DNA of 15,903 nt from Asterionellopsis glacialis (taxonomy: Eukaryota > Bacillariophyta > Plagiogrammaphyceae > Rhaphoneidales > Asterionellopsidaceae), in assembly GCA_014885115.2 (NCBI GenBank), contig WKLE02004258.1:1-15903 (forward strand). The letters run 5' to 3'. This document shows positions 1 through 9,500 of this stretch, one piece after another; position 1 is the first letter of the stretch; each line of letters opens with the position of its first letter. The position numbers and the translations under genes were made by a program. The notes under the pieces were generated by a model. The model did not search any database and was not told the DNA's origin. It saw only the letters and a list, made by a program, of their open reading frames with translations.

Positions 1-1
1 A

Positions 2-500
2 ACAGCGTCGCCTACGCCTTCACCAACAGCATCGCCTACGGCTTCACCAACAGCATCTCCTACAGCTTCACCAACAGCATCGCCTACGCCTTCTCCTACA
101 TCATCGCCTACGCCTTCACCGACATCGTCACCTACGCCATCACCTACGGCTTCACCAACATTGTCGCCTACGCCTTCACCAACATTGTCTGCTACGGCTT
201 CACCAACAGCATCTCCTACGGCTTCACCAACAGCATCGCCTACACCTTCACCAACATCGTCGCCTACGCCTTCACCAACAACATCTCCTACGCCTTCACC
301 AACAGCATCGCCTACGCCTTCACCAACAGCATCGCCTACGCCTTCACCAACAGCATCTCCTACGGCTTCACCAACAGCATCTCTTACAGCTTCACCAACA
401 TTATCGCCTACGCCTTCTCCAACATCTTCACCTACGCCTTCACCAACACTATCTCCAACAACATCTCCAACGCCCGCACCAACACAATCACCAACAGCTT
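2..500 (+). repeat. 24-bp minisatellite encoding SPT octads
   Basis: Tandem units of about 24 bp built on gcctacgccttcaccaacag/catc run from the left edge to about 500. They become irregular after about 440. Most differences are third-position or Pro/Ala/Ser swaps that keep the reading frame, so length changes by whole units would be tolerated by the encoded protein. Confidence 0.85.
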
Positions 501-988
501 TCCCGACACCTGCTCCAACATCATCACCCACACCATCTCCAACAGCTGCACCTATACCATTTCCTGCCGTTATGTCGCCTACGCCTTCTCCAACACTATC
601 ACCTACGTTTGGTCCAACACGATTTTTGGTTCCCACGGCTTCCCCATCGTCTAAACCAACGCCAAGTGCCAAACAAGTGAAATCGAGTGTTAAATCAAAA
701 AATACAAAAGCTACTGGTGCACCATCATCGAAACCAGCACAAAATGGCGAACAAATAAAAGGGAAAAAGAAGGCTACTGATACTCCCTTGCCGACGCCTT
801 CTCCGATAACTTTACCTACGCCTGCCCCGGTTACCTCACCTACGCCTTCTCCAACACTATCACCTACGTTTGGTCCAACACGATTTTTGGTTTCCACGGC
901 TGCCCCATCGTCTAAACCAACGCCAAGTGCCAAACAAGTGAAATCGAGTTTTAAATTAAAAAGTAAAAAGAAAAAAAAAGGCTACTGA
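2..988 (+). CDS. Ser/Pro/Thr-repeat (mucin-like) protein, 5' end outside window
   Basis: The frame is open from base 2, so the start lies upstream. Bases 2 to about 500 encode a near-perfect array of SPT-type octads ([16 protein letters not shown]) from 24-bp units. The later part alternates SPT stretches with basic segments ([18 protein letters not shown]) and carries an 87-residue tandem duplication. No domain, membrane helix or Cys residue is visible. Such low-complexity Ser/Pro/Thr proteins are often secreted, O-glycosylated or Hyp-rich wall or matrix proteins, but no signal peptide can be seen here, so that role is inference. The frame ends at TGA 986-988, just after a nine-A run (971-979). 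The adjacent frame continues the same composition to 1214, which suggests a one-base indel. Well supported as coding; function unknown. Confidence 0.7.
   Translation, partial: TASPTPSPTASPTASPTASPTASPTASPTPSPTSSPTPSPTSSPTPSPTASPTLSPTPSPTLSATASPTASPTASPTASPTPSPTSSPTPSPTTSPTPSPTASPTPSPTASPTPSPTASPTASPTASLTASPTLSPTPSPTSSPTPSPTLSPTTSPTPAPTQSPTAFPTPAPTSSPTPSPTAAPIPFPAVMSPTPSPTLSPTFGPTRFLVPTASPSSKPTPSAKQVKSSVKSKNTKATGAPSSKPAQNGEQIKGKKKATDTPLPTPSPITLPTPAPVTSPTPSPTLSPTFGPTRFLVSTAAPSSKPTPSAKQVKSSFKLKSKKKKKGY
578..961 (+). repeat. 261-bp tandem duplication inside the Ser/Pro/Thr gene
   Basis: Bases 578 to about 700 recur at 839 to about 961, offset 261 bp (87 codons), with only a few substitutions. 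Both copies encode [11 protein letters not shown] followed by [15 protein letters not shown]. The offset is a multiple of three, so the duplication kept the frame. A third, more diverged partial copy (PSKPNPSAKQ) lies near 1060-1090 in the shifted frame. Confidence 0.85.
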
Positions 989-1214
989 TATATCCTTGTC
1001 GACGCCTTCCCCGATAACCTTGCTTATGCCTCTTCCAACGTTATCTACCTTTGCTCTACCATCTAAGCCAAACCCGAGTGCCAAGCAAAGAAATTTGGCT
1101 CTTACACGAAAGGCTACTGCTTCCCCATCATCTATGCCAGGAAGAACAACTTCAGCCCCCACCACCAAAGGAAAAAAACTTTCATCTAGTTCGAGAAAAA
1201 ATGGTACCCGTTAA
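978..1214 (+). pseudogene. Frame-shifted 3' continuation of the Ser/Pro/Thr-repeat gene
   Basis: Read in the third frame from 978, the sequence resumes the pattern of the upstream gene: KATD followed by STPSPITL, then PSKPNPSAKQ, matching [16 protein letters not shown] and [11 protein letters not shown] upstream. It ends with basic Ser/Lys-rich sequence and TAA at 1212-1214. Removing one A from the 971-979 run would join both parts. This could be a real inactivating indel, a polymorphic allele, an assembly error at a homopolymer, or less likely programmed frameshifting. An AATAAA at 1257-1262, about 45 bases after this stop, fits a 3' end belonging to the longer frame. Confidence 0.5.
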
Positions 1215-1256
1215 TTTGAAAGAAAAAGATCTCTTCCTGCTTGCATGAATAAGATT

Positions 1257-1262
1257 AATAAA
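1257..1262 (+). promoter_or_regulatory. Possible poly(A) signal
   Basis: AATAAA lies about 45 bases downstream of the stop at 1214, in the position expected for 3'-end processing of the longer, shifted frame of the Ser/Pro/Thr gene. AT-rich sequence makes chance occurrence likely. Confidence 0.3.
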
Positions 1263-1486
1263 ATTGAGAAGACAGGTTTGGTAAAAATCCAACATCATTC
1301 AAAGCAAAAGATCAATCAACTTATTCATTTTCGTAATCATTCATTCATTTATTTCATTCACTAATTCAATTAACTTATTCATTTACTTCACACATTCAAT
1401 TGCTGGATGCAAACTTGAAAATAAAACATAGAGTTGCTGTGTAGTCCGTTGGGGTGACGTCCTTTATCTTTATCATATTTTTACGC

Positions 1487-1601
1487 ATTAAAAATCTTGT
1501 TGGTCTGATAATCCTAAGCCAATTAGATTGGTTCTTTATATTGTATTTGTCCGTATTAAATCTTGTTGGTCCAACAATGCTAAGCTGATCAGACTGGTTC
1601 T
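1487..1601. repeat. Diverged direct repeat pair, about 67-bp period
   Basis: Copy 1 (1487-1535) and copy 2 (1555-1601) both start ATTAAA, share TCTTGTTGGTC and end TTGGTTCT or CTGGTTCT. By hand alignment, apart from a 2-bp gap, nearly all substitutions are transitions. The spacer between copies is 19 bp. Function unknown. Confidence 0.6.
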
Positions 1602-2130
1602 AGTTGTAGTATATGTTGGGAATGATTATTAGATAACAATCTAGGTATTTAAATACTTAAAAACTATACACAGAATGTTAATCTGTGGTTTCGGGAGTCA
1701 TGTGCACGCAGGGAGCCAAATTGTTTCACACATCATATAAAATTTATAGCCCATAGAATTAAAACCTGACTGATACAAAGTGATATCTGGGTCCAAAATC
1801 AAAAATATCTTCGAAAGCAGTTCGTATAAGACTACTGAATCCATTTAAGAGTCTCTCAATTTTATCAAACTTTCGGTATTGGTATTGTGACAACTCCGTA
1901 AAGGATTTGCTGAAAAATTAATTAGTGCTGTTCTCGAGACTTCAAGAATTTACTGCATAAAATAATCACTCTCGGCCTTATCTCTGTATATTGGTTATCT
2001 AATAACTACGTTTGACAATTTACTGCAATCTGTTTGTAAGTAAGAATGACGATGGTGACATTCTAGATGGGTTTATTAATAAAGAATTATATGTGTATTA
2101 GTAGCTTTTAATTTCAACTGTTTACTTTTT

Positions 2131-3324
2131 TTAATAGGAAGGGAGGGAACATGATATGTTATTATTGTTTTGAAAATCGTTCAATCGTTCTTGTTGTAAA
2201 TAAATTAAGTCTTCATAATACTCTTTTTCAATAGATTCTAAAACTTCATTATAGTCGGCACAATCACCATTAGTATGAGTATTTTTTTGAAACTCTTGTT
2301 TTTCTTCACCACACATAAAACATGCCAAGTAATAATGTCCTTGTTGTTGCTCATGGTGATAGGTAGAATCATCATGTTGTTCATTTCGAAATGTACATAC
2401 TTGACATATCCAAAAGTTATCATTAACATCATTACAATAATCATTGTTGTCGTTGTCACTATTGTTGTTTGCATGTTGCGTAAGACAATGTCGAGTTGTA
2501 GATGATGGATAAGTTTGTTTATATTCCTTTTCCTCCTCCTCCTCCTCTTCTTTAGTAACATTTGCAGTATCGCTAACGCCGATATCTTCTCTGTCTACTC
2601 CCTTTTGTTCTTCACTATCAAGAGAGCATACTTGAGCTAAAAAATCTTGTAATTCTGATGTGTAATTGAATAAACATGGCACTGATTTGGACTTTAAATT
2701 ATCAAAATAGTTACACGTTGGTTTTAAAATTGATGTATCTAACATGTTGTAGTAGGGGTCTTCCATGAGACAACTAGTGGATTTACTTCGAGGTTCTTGC
2801 GCCCTAGTGTTGACTTGCTTTTGTTGTGGTTGCTGTAGTTGCGGCATCCTTTTGTGATTTTCTTCTTCTTTGTTGTTAGTTTTGCGATTCAACATTCTCA
2901 TTATTCCCCTTTTTTCCTTCGTAGTAGCGTCACTAGCCCCACAGACTGAACATATTGGATTGCGTGCGTCGACATTTCTGTAGTCACATGCCGAGCAACG
3001 CCATTCTTCGTCATGATCTTGGTCATGGTAATGCTCATACATACTACTACTACTACTACTACTATTATTATTATTAGTTAGAACCGATGAGGATGACGAA
3101 ATAGTAGATGGATGGTCACCAGATACTGCACATTCATCACAACAAGATAACTGGTTATCATGAGGATCCTCATTTCTGCTCCTCATACTTTTAGAAGCTA
3201 CATGGTAACGGTGAAGTGGATAATGCTGTTTTGCTTTTTGTTGATCACGACAAACACCCGGAGCTGAAACTCCGTCAGTGCTGGGCGTGACATGACTACT
3301 CTGTACTTTCATAACGGTGGTCAT
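2131..3324 (-). CDS. Protein with two RanBP2-type zinc fingers
   Basis: The gene encodes 397 residues from ATG at 3324-3322, without an intron. Two W-x-C-x2-C...C-x2-C fingers are visible. The first is at residues 108-128 (W108, C110, C113, N117, C125, C128) and has the spacing of a RanBP2 finger. The second, at 305-338 (W305, C307, C310, N314, C335, C338), has the typical CTFRN start but 24 residues between the Cys pairs instead of about ten. Such fingers are known to bind ubiquitin, RNA or protein partners. The rest is low complexity (poly-Ser at about 87-94, poly-Glu at 259-265, Asn/Gln-rich), with an acidic, probably helical C-terminus (ESIEKEYYEDLIYLQQERL). No catalytic domain is seen. 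Likely an adaptor or RNA-binding protein; its specific role is unknown. Confidence 0.8.
   Translation of the reverse strand: MTTVMKVQSSHVTPSTDGVSAPGVCRDQQKAKQHYPLHRYHVASKSMRSRNEDPHDNQLSCCDECAVSGDHPSTISSSSSVLTNNNNSSSSSSSMYEHYHDQDHDEEWRCSACDYRNVDARNPICSVCGASDATTKEKRGIMRMLNRKTNNKEEENHKRMPQLQQPQQKQVNTRAQEPRSKSTSCLMEDPYYNMLDTSILKPTCNYFDNLKSKSVPCLFNYTSELQDFLAQVCSLDSEEQKGVDREDIGVSDTANVTKEEEEEEEKEYKQTYPSSTTRHCLTQHANNNSDNDNNDYCNDVNDNFWICQVCTFRNEQHDDSTYHHEQQQGHYYLACFMCGEEKQEFQKNTHTNGDCADYNEVLESIEKEYYEDLIYLQQERLNDFQNNNNISCSLPSY
2531..2549. repeat. TCC trinucleotide run (poly-Glu coding)
   Basis: TCC repeats on + encode an uninterrupted Glu run of the zinc-finger protein on the minus strand. The repeat is likely variable in length. 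Confidence 0.8.
3044..3076. repeat. ACT/ATT trinucleotide microsatellite (poly-Ser/Asn coding)
   Basis: About six ACT units followed by four ATT units lie in frame in the zinc-finger gene. On the minus strand they encode the Asn run followed by the Ser run just before the first finger. Confidence 0.85.
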
Positions 3325-5342
3325 GTTGTAGGATTACTTTGTTTAATTTTTATGTGTGGGGTGTAGAGAGTGTTTGTGTCACTGTGATCTCTTTCAACTT
3401 TAACGGGGTAAAGACAGAAATAATTGATGACTTCTACCGTTCCTTGTTCACCAAAAAATAATAAAAAAGAACAAAATAAAACGATTATGGAGAAGCACGG
3501 TGGCGAACCAAATCCAACAGCCAAATCAAAAAACCAAAAAAACTTGGAGTGTCTGTTGGGGCGCAACTCCGAGTCTGAAATTCCGATAGGTCGGAGTTGG
3601 AGTACTGTACCGGGTACATTTCTGCCAACAGCAAACTACAACTTCCAGCAACAGAAAATGTCCATTCCCGCTAAAAAAATCATTTAAGTTTTCAAATATT
3701 CATACTATGCACCAAAGACGCACCATTAAGTAATTATTTAGGTTCAATACTGATTCATTAAATAATAACTATTTTTCAATTTCAATAGTAAAGGTTGCAT
3801 GCCTGCTCTCCGTGCTCATAATAGGCACAATACATTGAGCTAAGAAGCATAGTAACTTATATTTTATTCAATGATGAATATATTTTATAAGCGTGTTTGT
3901 GTTATGAATAATCGTCATATCACGGCCAGAATGTACTGTAATCGAAAATTCGTAATATTATAATATATTTTATATATGAAACGACAAAGTGGGAGCTGGA
4001 GAAAGAGTTGAGTGGCGGCGCGCATTCTGATTATTGGTACTATTAATAACTATTGTTATCTCTATCTGCCATGTACCAGGTACCTGTAGGACTAGTTTTC
4101 ATATCACCGTAGTAGTAGAATACAGCTTCCAAGAAATATTTACAACATACAGGTATTTTTTTAAAATACAATGTACTCGAAAAACAATCATTGAATTTTA
4201 TCATCAAAGAACTCATGCTTAACCGGTTAATTTACACTAATTAATTAATCACATACGTTGTAGTAAAGTGTCTAAGAAAAACCGCCAATCTCTGCGCCAC
4301 CGTCACATCATTACCTTTTCCCCAAGGCACCAAACTTGTGGCTTCAAAAGTACAATCGCTGAACCATTTGTGAAGATGTAGCCCCTAAAAGTAGTGTTAA
4401 TGTTATTATTGTTGCCTTCAAAGAGAACATTTTCAAAGAATCAGGCAACCTTTTTTCAATCATTCTAGGCGAATCGAGCAAAAAAAACGCATGTGAAATT
4501 GTTACAAAACAAGTCATACGAGCTTGCAGTTGTGTTTTTTACAAATATTACTTAAAGTACTAGGACCCATGAATCATTGTGCATACAGAACATTTTTTGT
4601 GAATTCTGACGTCTCTTTTTTTGTTTTTTGTACAGCCTCCAAACCACACGAGTAGAAATCTAGGACTACATTGTACTCTTTGTTACTATTGGGTTGCTGT
4701 CAACCCATCACCAGATTATTCTGTATGAAAGAATAGGACATTGTCTACCAACATTTTTGCGTGTAAATAATATACAGTAGCATTTGCTTTGCCTTGAGTA
4801 TTCATTAACACGGAAGAATGAATCATCATCACAATTAATGATCAGCATGGCACAGCTATTCAAACACAAAGTACCAACACCAACCAACCAAACAGCGTTT
4901 GAAATATATTTTTTTTAAAATAGTACTGCTCATTGGCATGCTTGTCAAAAAACAAACATTTAAAAAAATACAGTACTAATTGTACTACTGCAGATAGTTT
5001 CTGCGTTTGTTCATGTCAAAAGAAAATCAAAAGCGTGAAACTAATAATAAATGAGTTCAATGTATAATGCTATATATTTATAAGCCGAACTTTTTATTTG
5101 TTTTTTTTGTGCTGATGTTTTGGCGTTTGTTTTGTTTTCTGTTTTCTGTTGCGTAGGTTTCTTTTTCTCCCCTCTCTCCACCCCTTTTTCTCCCCTCTTT
5201 GCGAGCGTCCAACGTTTCATTCTAACTGCAATTCTTTTCGTCTCTCGTTTTCTGTTTCCTGTGTTCATCTTTCCACACCCCTCCCTTTTCGTCATATTAT
5301 ATTGCATTGTATCAATCACATTATAATATTACTGGTTTTTTT
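3325..5342. other. Long intergenic spacer
   Basis: About 2 kb lie between the start of the zinc-finger gene and the stop of the AMPK beta gene. The part next to 3325 should hold the zinc-finger promoter. It contains a 9-bp inverted repeat (CAACTCCGA at 3564-3572, TCGGAGTTG at 3591-3599), a CRE-like TGACGTC at 4607-4613, TA-rich stretches (about 3950-3980) and a pyrimidine-rich tract at about 5150-5290. Open frames here are short and low-complexity; I support none as a gene. Confidence 0.55.
3564..3599. repeat. 9-bp inverted repeat upstream of the zinc-finger gene
   Basis: CAACTCCGA and TCGGAGTTG are separated by 18 bases, about 240-275 bases upstream of the zinc-finger start codon. It could be a protein-binding site or a chance hairpin. 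Confidence 0.4.
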
Positions 5343-6455
5343 TTATTTACTGGAACACGGTGAATAATACACCGTTGTTACAAATTTTGTTTTAAATCGT
5401 TGTGTAATACCCAATACCATCATATTATCTTTAATGGCTGTACAATACAAATGATTCAAGGCGACATGTTGTGGTACAGGTAGGGCGGCTGTATCTTGCA
5501 ATTGGGGTGGTTTATTCAAAATGATATGACGCAAGTGGGGTGGTAGGGGTGGTGGTTCCTTGGTGTATTCATCTAAATCAGGCATGTTGTGACTGAAAAT
5601 TTCACCATCCCGATCAGGACGTTGTTCCAAGGATTCCTTGGCATCACTCCCTACCACTTCTTCACCATCCTTTTTGTCTCCTGTACCTGTCGTGGTAGTC
5701 GCAGTCGATGTTCCATCGGCTTTCGTACCACCTGCACCACTAGCACCACCCGTAGAGGAAATGTCGGGCAAGGCGGAATAACATCCATATTCAGCAGCAG
5801 CCTTCTCTTTTTCAAAATCACGATCACCTGTGTAGGGTTTAAAGTCGGTGACATCAATAAAATTATTAATACGTCCTTCAATGTCAGCCACGGTAGGTTG
5901 ATCGGGTGCAAATCTCCATTCATCATCGACAATGAATTTGAAGGCATGTTTGCCACGTTTTAAATTATGAATGTAGGTAAAGTCATTACCTGACCGATGC
6001 ATGGGTATTTGTCGTGACCACCCATTAAAGGTACCTGTAATGTATACCTGACGTCCACCATGTTCCCATCGAAAGACGGTGGGGACTGTATCATCATCTA
6101 AAAAGGTATCTAAATCAATAGTTGTACCACCGGCTATACCGGGTGGTGCATTGGGGGGTACATCGGTCATGGAGGCATCACTGGAGGCACGAGGATATCC
6201 ACCACCACCACCGCCCGATCCATCGGGTGCTATTTTGTATCCACCACCACCACTGCCATCTCCTCCTCCCGCAGTAGCTGTACTGTAAGGATTATATTGT
6301 CCGTGATTTTGGGCTTGCTGGGAATGAGAATGATGTTGGCCTTGTTGTTGCTGGTAATTTCCACCACCACCGCCACCACCACGACCACCACCACTGCCAC
6401 CTAAGCGTGGATCATCATTGCCCGCATTGATTGGTACAGGTTGTTGATTTCCCAT
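5343..6455 (-). CDS. AMP-activated / SNF1 protein kinase beta subunit
   Basis: This is the scaffold and carbohydrate-sensing subunit of the AMPK/SNF1 energy-sensor kinase (370 residues). I start it at ATG 6455-6453 because the protein then begins MGNQQ, an N-myristoylation signal like that of animal beta subunits. Residues 2-110 are Gly- and Gln-rich linker. A CBM48 glycogen-binding domain spans about 123-202 (TVFRWEHGGRQVYITGTFNGW, with the NGW Trp, FKF Lys, DEW Trp and final Asn of the sugar site kept). The ASC domain, which binds the alpha and gamma subunits, spans about 286-366 (PPPLPPHLRHIILNKPP, VALNHLY, RFKTKFVTTVYYSP). An unusual Ala/Gly/Thr-rich insert separates the domains. Expected partners are a catalytic alpha and a CBS-type gamma subunit, neither in this window. 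No intron is needed. Confidence 0.93.
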   Translation of the reverse strand: MGNQQPVPINAGNDDPRLGGSGGGRGGGGGGGNYQQQQGQHHSHSQQAQNHGQYNPYSTATAGGGDGSGGGGYKIAPDGSGGGGGGYPRASSDASMTDVPPNAPPGIAGGTTIDLDTFLDDDTVPTVFRWEHGGRQVYITGTFNGWSRQIPMHRSGNDFTYIHNLKRGKHAFKFIVDDEWRFAPDQPTVADIEGRINNFIDVTDFKPYTGDRDFEKEKAAAEYGCYSALPDISSTGGASGAGGTKADGTSTATTTTGTGDKKDGEEVVGSDAKESLEQRPDRDGEIFSHNMPDLDEYTKEPPPLPPHLRHIILNKPPQLQDTAALPVPQHVALNHLYCTAIKDNMMVLGITQRFKTKFVTTVYYSPCSSK

Positions 6456-7505
6456 TTTTTTTTGAAAATGTTTTTGTTTTTGGCTTAATTTGAAGAACAC
6501 GTACTTTCCCTGATTTCCTCTAGAGCTCTATTGTAGTTCCCAAAGAGCAAAATGACAAACCACAATAGTAGTCACACACCTTATTCGAGAGAAAGAGAGA
6601 AGAAAAAGGCTTGCGTACAGTAGCTTGCACAATCAAGAAGTACTTCTCTCTAGATAGAGCAGCGACAATAACAAATACAGTAACCACAATACGTAACTTG
6701 ATGTCGTTGTGCCTTCGAGAGCTGCTGCAGCTATCTGTGTAAGAGAGGACGACAGATAGATCTTGACAGCAGGGAGAGCAAGAACGAACGCCGAACGAAA
6801 CATGTCACGCACGCGCAGCAAAAGACAGGGCGACAAGCTTGTGTCAAAGAACACCTGTAGGATTTTACGTAGTATCAGGTATTTTTACCATGCACGTATG
6901 CGCGCATACCCTGGTAACCTTTTCACTTTTCATAGTTTTGTTCAAGTCCTATCAGAAGTGTCTTTTGGCTCACCTCCTTGGCATGTTGGTCGTGCCCTAC
7001 AACAACAACTGCAGCAACAACTGCAGCAACAACAGCAACAATACGCAGAATAAAAAAAAGTTTAGGACGGTTCTTACATTATGGATGAAGCTTTACTCGT
7101 AATGCCAACATTTGAAAAAGTAAACAAAGGTACTACTGCTATCTTTGGTATACTGACTGACTGAAGGTACTAGGGATTTTCGTGAATGTATCTCACATTT
7201 TGGTTCGTTTCATTCATTTTCTTTTAAAAAAAAAGCAAGTTTTCAAATATTTTGTTATATAGAATATTTTTTTAAAAAAATAGAATGGTTTCTTAGGAAA
7301 CCTTGCTCCATCCCCTTCCTCCAAGCAGATCTTTGCCAACAGCTCCAGCTAGTAGAGAGAATCTTGCAATTCTACCTACTCTCCATCCTATCCTCATCAT
7401 CATCACACCATCATCTAATGTCTGTACGAGCTATTTCCTCGAGTATTCCCATGGAAACTTTATCATCATCATAATGATGTTATACTATTTTTCCCACCCA
7501 CGAAT
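6456..7505. other. Intergenic: AMPK beta promoter side and apyrase 3' side
   Basis: This spacer holds a perfect 10-bp palindrome TAGAGCTCTA at 6521-6530 (66 bases before the AMPK beta start), CAA/CAG repeats at about 7000-7042 and A/T runs at 7225-7280. A + strand frame at 6763-7053 ends in a Gln run but otherwise shows no protein-like composition, so I do not call it. Confidence 0.5.
7000..7042 (+). repeat. CAA/CAG repeat tract
   Basis: CAACAACTGCAG occurs twice, followed by CAACAACAGCAACAA. It is a simple-sequence tract in the spacer between AMPK beta and the apyrase gene. There is no sign that it is translated. Confidence 0.75.
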
Positions 7506-9500
7506 TTATGTGTAGTTTGGTTCGGGTGTATTAATATCGACAAATTCCAAACCTTCAAATTTCAAATTCAATGGATATTGTACTTCATCACATAAGACTT
7601 TACCTGTCAAAACTTCAAAAACCATGAAATAGGATCGTTGTTTGCATTTTTCCAAGGGTCCTGTACAATCTTCTTCGACACTACGAATGGCCATGGCATG
7701 ACGATCTTTGGTACCAGGAACAAAGGCAAAGGACGAAAATCCATGAAGAGGATCCAAATCGGCCATGGCAATCTCCACAATGGTGGCGGATGTAAATGCT
7801 TCATCGACCAAGACTAATTTGTTACTTCCACGCTTTTCATCCACATCTTCATCGTAGGCTGTGGAGGATATACGACGGGGTAAAAATACCCATTTGTTCA
7901 AATGGTCGGACCACAAGACCGCTTCGTTAATCATGTATCCCGGTGAGGATGCACCGAGAGCAGCTCGGACAAAGTTAAACATGGGTGTCCAATCAATACG
8001 GCGGAGTTCACCATATTTGTTCAAGACACTGACCCACAAATTGTTGGTATTGGCGACCGACCCATCCGGGTTCGTAAATTCCTTCCCCATACTTCCCATG
8101 TACAATTCATTATTCTTGACGGTACTCCATTCCCATTTCATACCCTTGTCGGTGTCACCTTCACCTTCGGTAATGACAAATCGTGGAACGACGTAGGTTT
8201 CGGTACCACCATTCTTATTCAAGAGTTCAAAGACATCACCGGTACGATCATCAAAACTTAGTAATCGATTTTGATAAATGGTTAATTCACTCAATTCCAT
8301 ACCACGGCCAGCTTCATTGTGTTTGGAAAGGAGAGTCCTGGTTTCTTCAAAGTTAATAGTGTATTCATCTGTTTCAGGATTGCGATGAATGGTGCCTGGT
8401 AACAAGATGGATTTAAACAAGGGTTTACTCGATTCCTCTACTCGACTTAATTGATCTAAATCTGTCACGGCAGCAAATCGATACGTCAAGTCGTCAATCT
8501 TACTAGATTCGACAGTAAAGTATCCAGGGTGTGTGGCACCACCCCAATAATCAAAGGTACCTCCTGTAGTCATACTATTATGGTTGTTGTTATGTATTAT
8601 TGCGTTTGCATGAATGGTGGTAGTTTACAAAGTTGTTTTTTTTTGTTTGGAAGAAAGCAAGAAAGAAAAAAAGGAGTCGCGTACAAATCATGAAATGGGT
8701 GAGAGACAATACGAAAAAAAAGAATGTACATTGGGTGGAGAATAAAAAAAAGAGATTTTTTGTTTGTTTGTTTTTGACAGTACATAAAATTAGCAAGACG
8801 AAATCTGTTTACTTCTCATTCGAATCTTTCAAAACAAACTCAAACACTGCAACGAAGGATAGTATTCCGCCATTTTTTATTAATTTGCAAATTATCCTTC
8901 ACGAAACAAATACATTACAATACAATATAATATAACACAGTATAATTTATAAAGACAAGCAGTCTAATCACTGAAATATGCAAATCAAGACGAGCAAACG
9001 AAAGAACAAAACAAAAGAAAAGCAAACAAAACTGACATTGATTCGCAGCACACTTACAAGGATTGTAAAGGTCTTCCTCCGGATGAATCGGATGAGGATG
9101 TCATGATATAAATAAAGGATAGGAAAGCTAATGAAGCAATGATAGCTTTGCTGTGCACTCGCATAAAGTAACTTGCTTTACTAAAGAGGGGTTGAGTCGG
9201 TGGGTATGCCATACTTTCAGATCGTGGTGCCGATGCTAATGGAAGCAGGGTGCCTCCATCATCGGAAGGATTTGGTGTTGTTGGAGACATGGAGCGAAAG
9301 GTTGCTGCTAAAAATGATTTCCTTGTGGATGGAATATTTTTATTATAGCGATTCTTCCCTGTTGGACTATTTGGTGGAATAATGCTGCCTGCTGCTGAAG
9401 ACCCACCACTGGAAGGTGCAGTAGCTGTTAAAGTAGTAGGGTTATTAATGCCTCGACTCGTTAAGCTGCTGTTGGGCGCAGAGGAGCCTTTAGTTGACAT
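7506..9500 (-). CDS. CANT1-type calcium-activated apyrase, two exons
   Basis: Soluble calcium-activated nucleotidase family (apyrase): Ca-dependent hydrolysis of nucleoside di/triphosphates such as UDP and GDP, usually in Golgi/ER or extracellular. Exons are 9500-9058 and 8574-7506, joining in phase to 503 residues. The start is ATG 9500-9498. Exon 1 encodes a Ser/Pro/Thr-rich cytosolic tail and one hydrophobic helix at about 119-133 after RVHSK, fitting a type II signal anchor. The catalytic propeller follows: AAVTDLD (182-188), GRGMELSEL (237-245), DDRTG (256-260), a KNNELYMGSMGKEF block, SPGYMINE...WSD, VFLPRR, HGFSSFAFVP (from 425) and KFEGLEFV near the end. These match the order of conserved blocks in animal CANT1. 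The short C-terminal tail is extra. The catalytic exon is intact and the family call is firm; the splice junction is predicted. Confidence 0.9.
8575..9057 (-). other. Predicted intron in the apyrase gene
   Basis: The donor GTAAGT is at 9057-9052 (minus) and the acceptor AATAG ends at 8575. Exon 1 ends with two bases of a codon and exon 2 begins with one, restoring the frame. It is the only upstream acceptor within the open part of the exon 2 frame. The 483-bp intron is AT-rich with long A or T runs. The acceptor lacks a strong pyrimidine tract. The alternative is a start at the ATG 8573-8571, giving a 355-residue protein without the membrane anchor. Confidence 0.65.

Larger units (their letters stand above)
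1215..2130. other. Intergenic, AT-rich
   Basis: This is the convergent spacer between the Ser/Pro/Thr gene (+) and the zinc-finger gene (-). It holds an AATAAA at 1257-1262, ATTCATT-rich low-complexity sequence at about 1316-1400 and a diverged direct repeat at 1487-1601. No gene or RNA was recognised. Confidence 0.6.

Noticed and set aside
956..1168. Minus-strand frame opposite the Ser/Pro/Thr gene
   Set aside because: Antisense shadow of the repeat-coding strand.
3321..3687. Frames on both strands just upstream of the zinc-finger gene
   Set aside because: Short, Lys/Asn- or Phe-rich, overlapping the likely promoter and 5' UTR; no conserved pattern.
4607..4613. TGACGTC here and at 1455-1461, like cAMP/CO2-responsive elements of diatoms
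   Set aside because: Neither is close upstream of a called gene; two 7-mers in 16 kb are weak evidence.
5041..5367. Overlapping open frames on both strands
   Set aside because: A pyrimidine-rich tract gives Phe/Ser/Leu-rich translations; no conserved motif; downstream of the AMPK beta stop.
6763..7053. + strand frame of 96 codons with a C-terminal Gln run
   Set aside because: The Gln run comes from a CAA/CAG microsatellite and the rest is basic, without protein-like patterns; it lies in the upstream region of AMPK beta.
8590..8935. Several open frames on both strands
   Set aside because: They lie inside the predicted apyrase intron and consist of Lys/Phe-rich translations of A/T runs.
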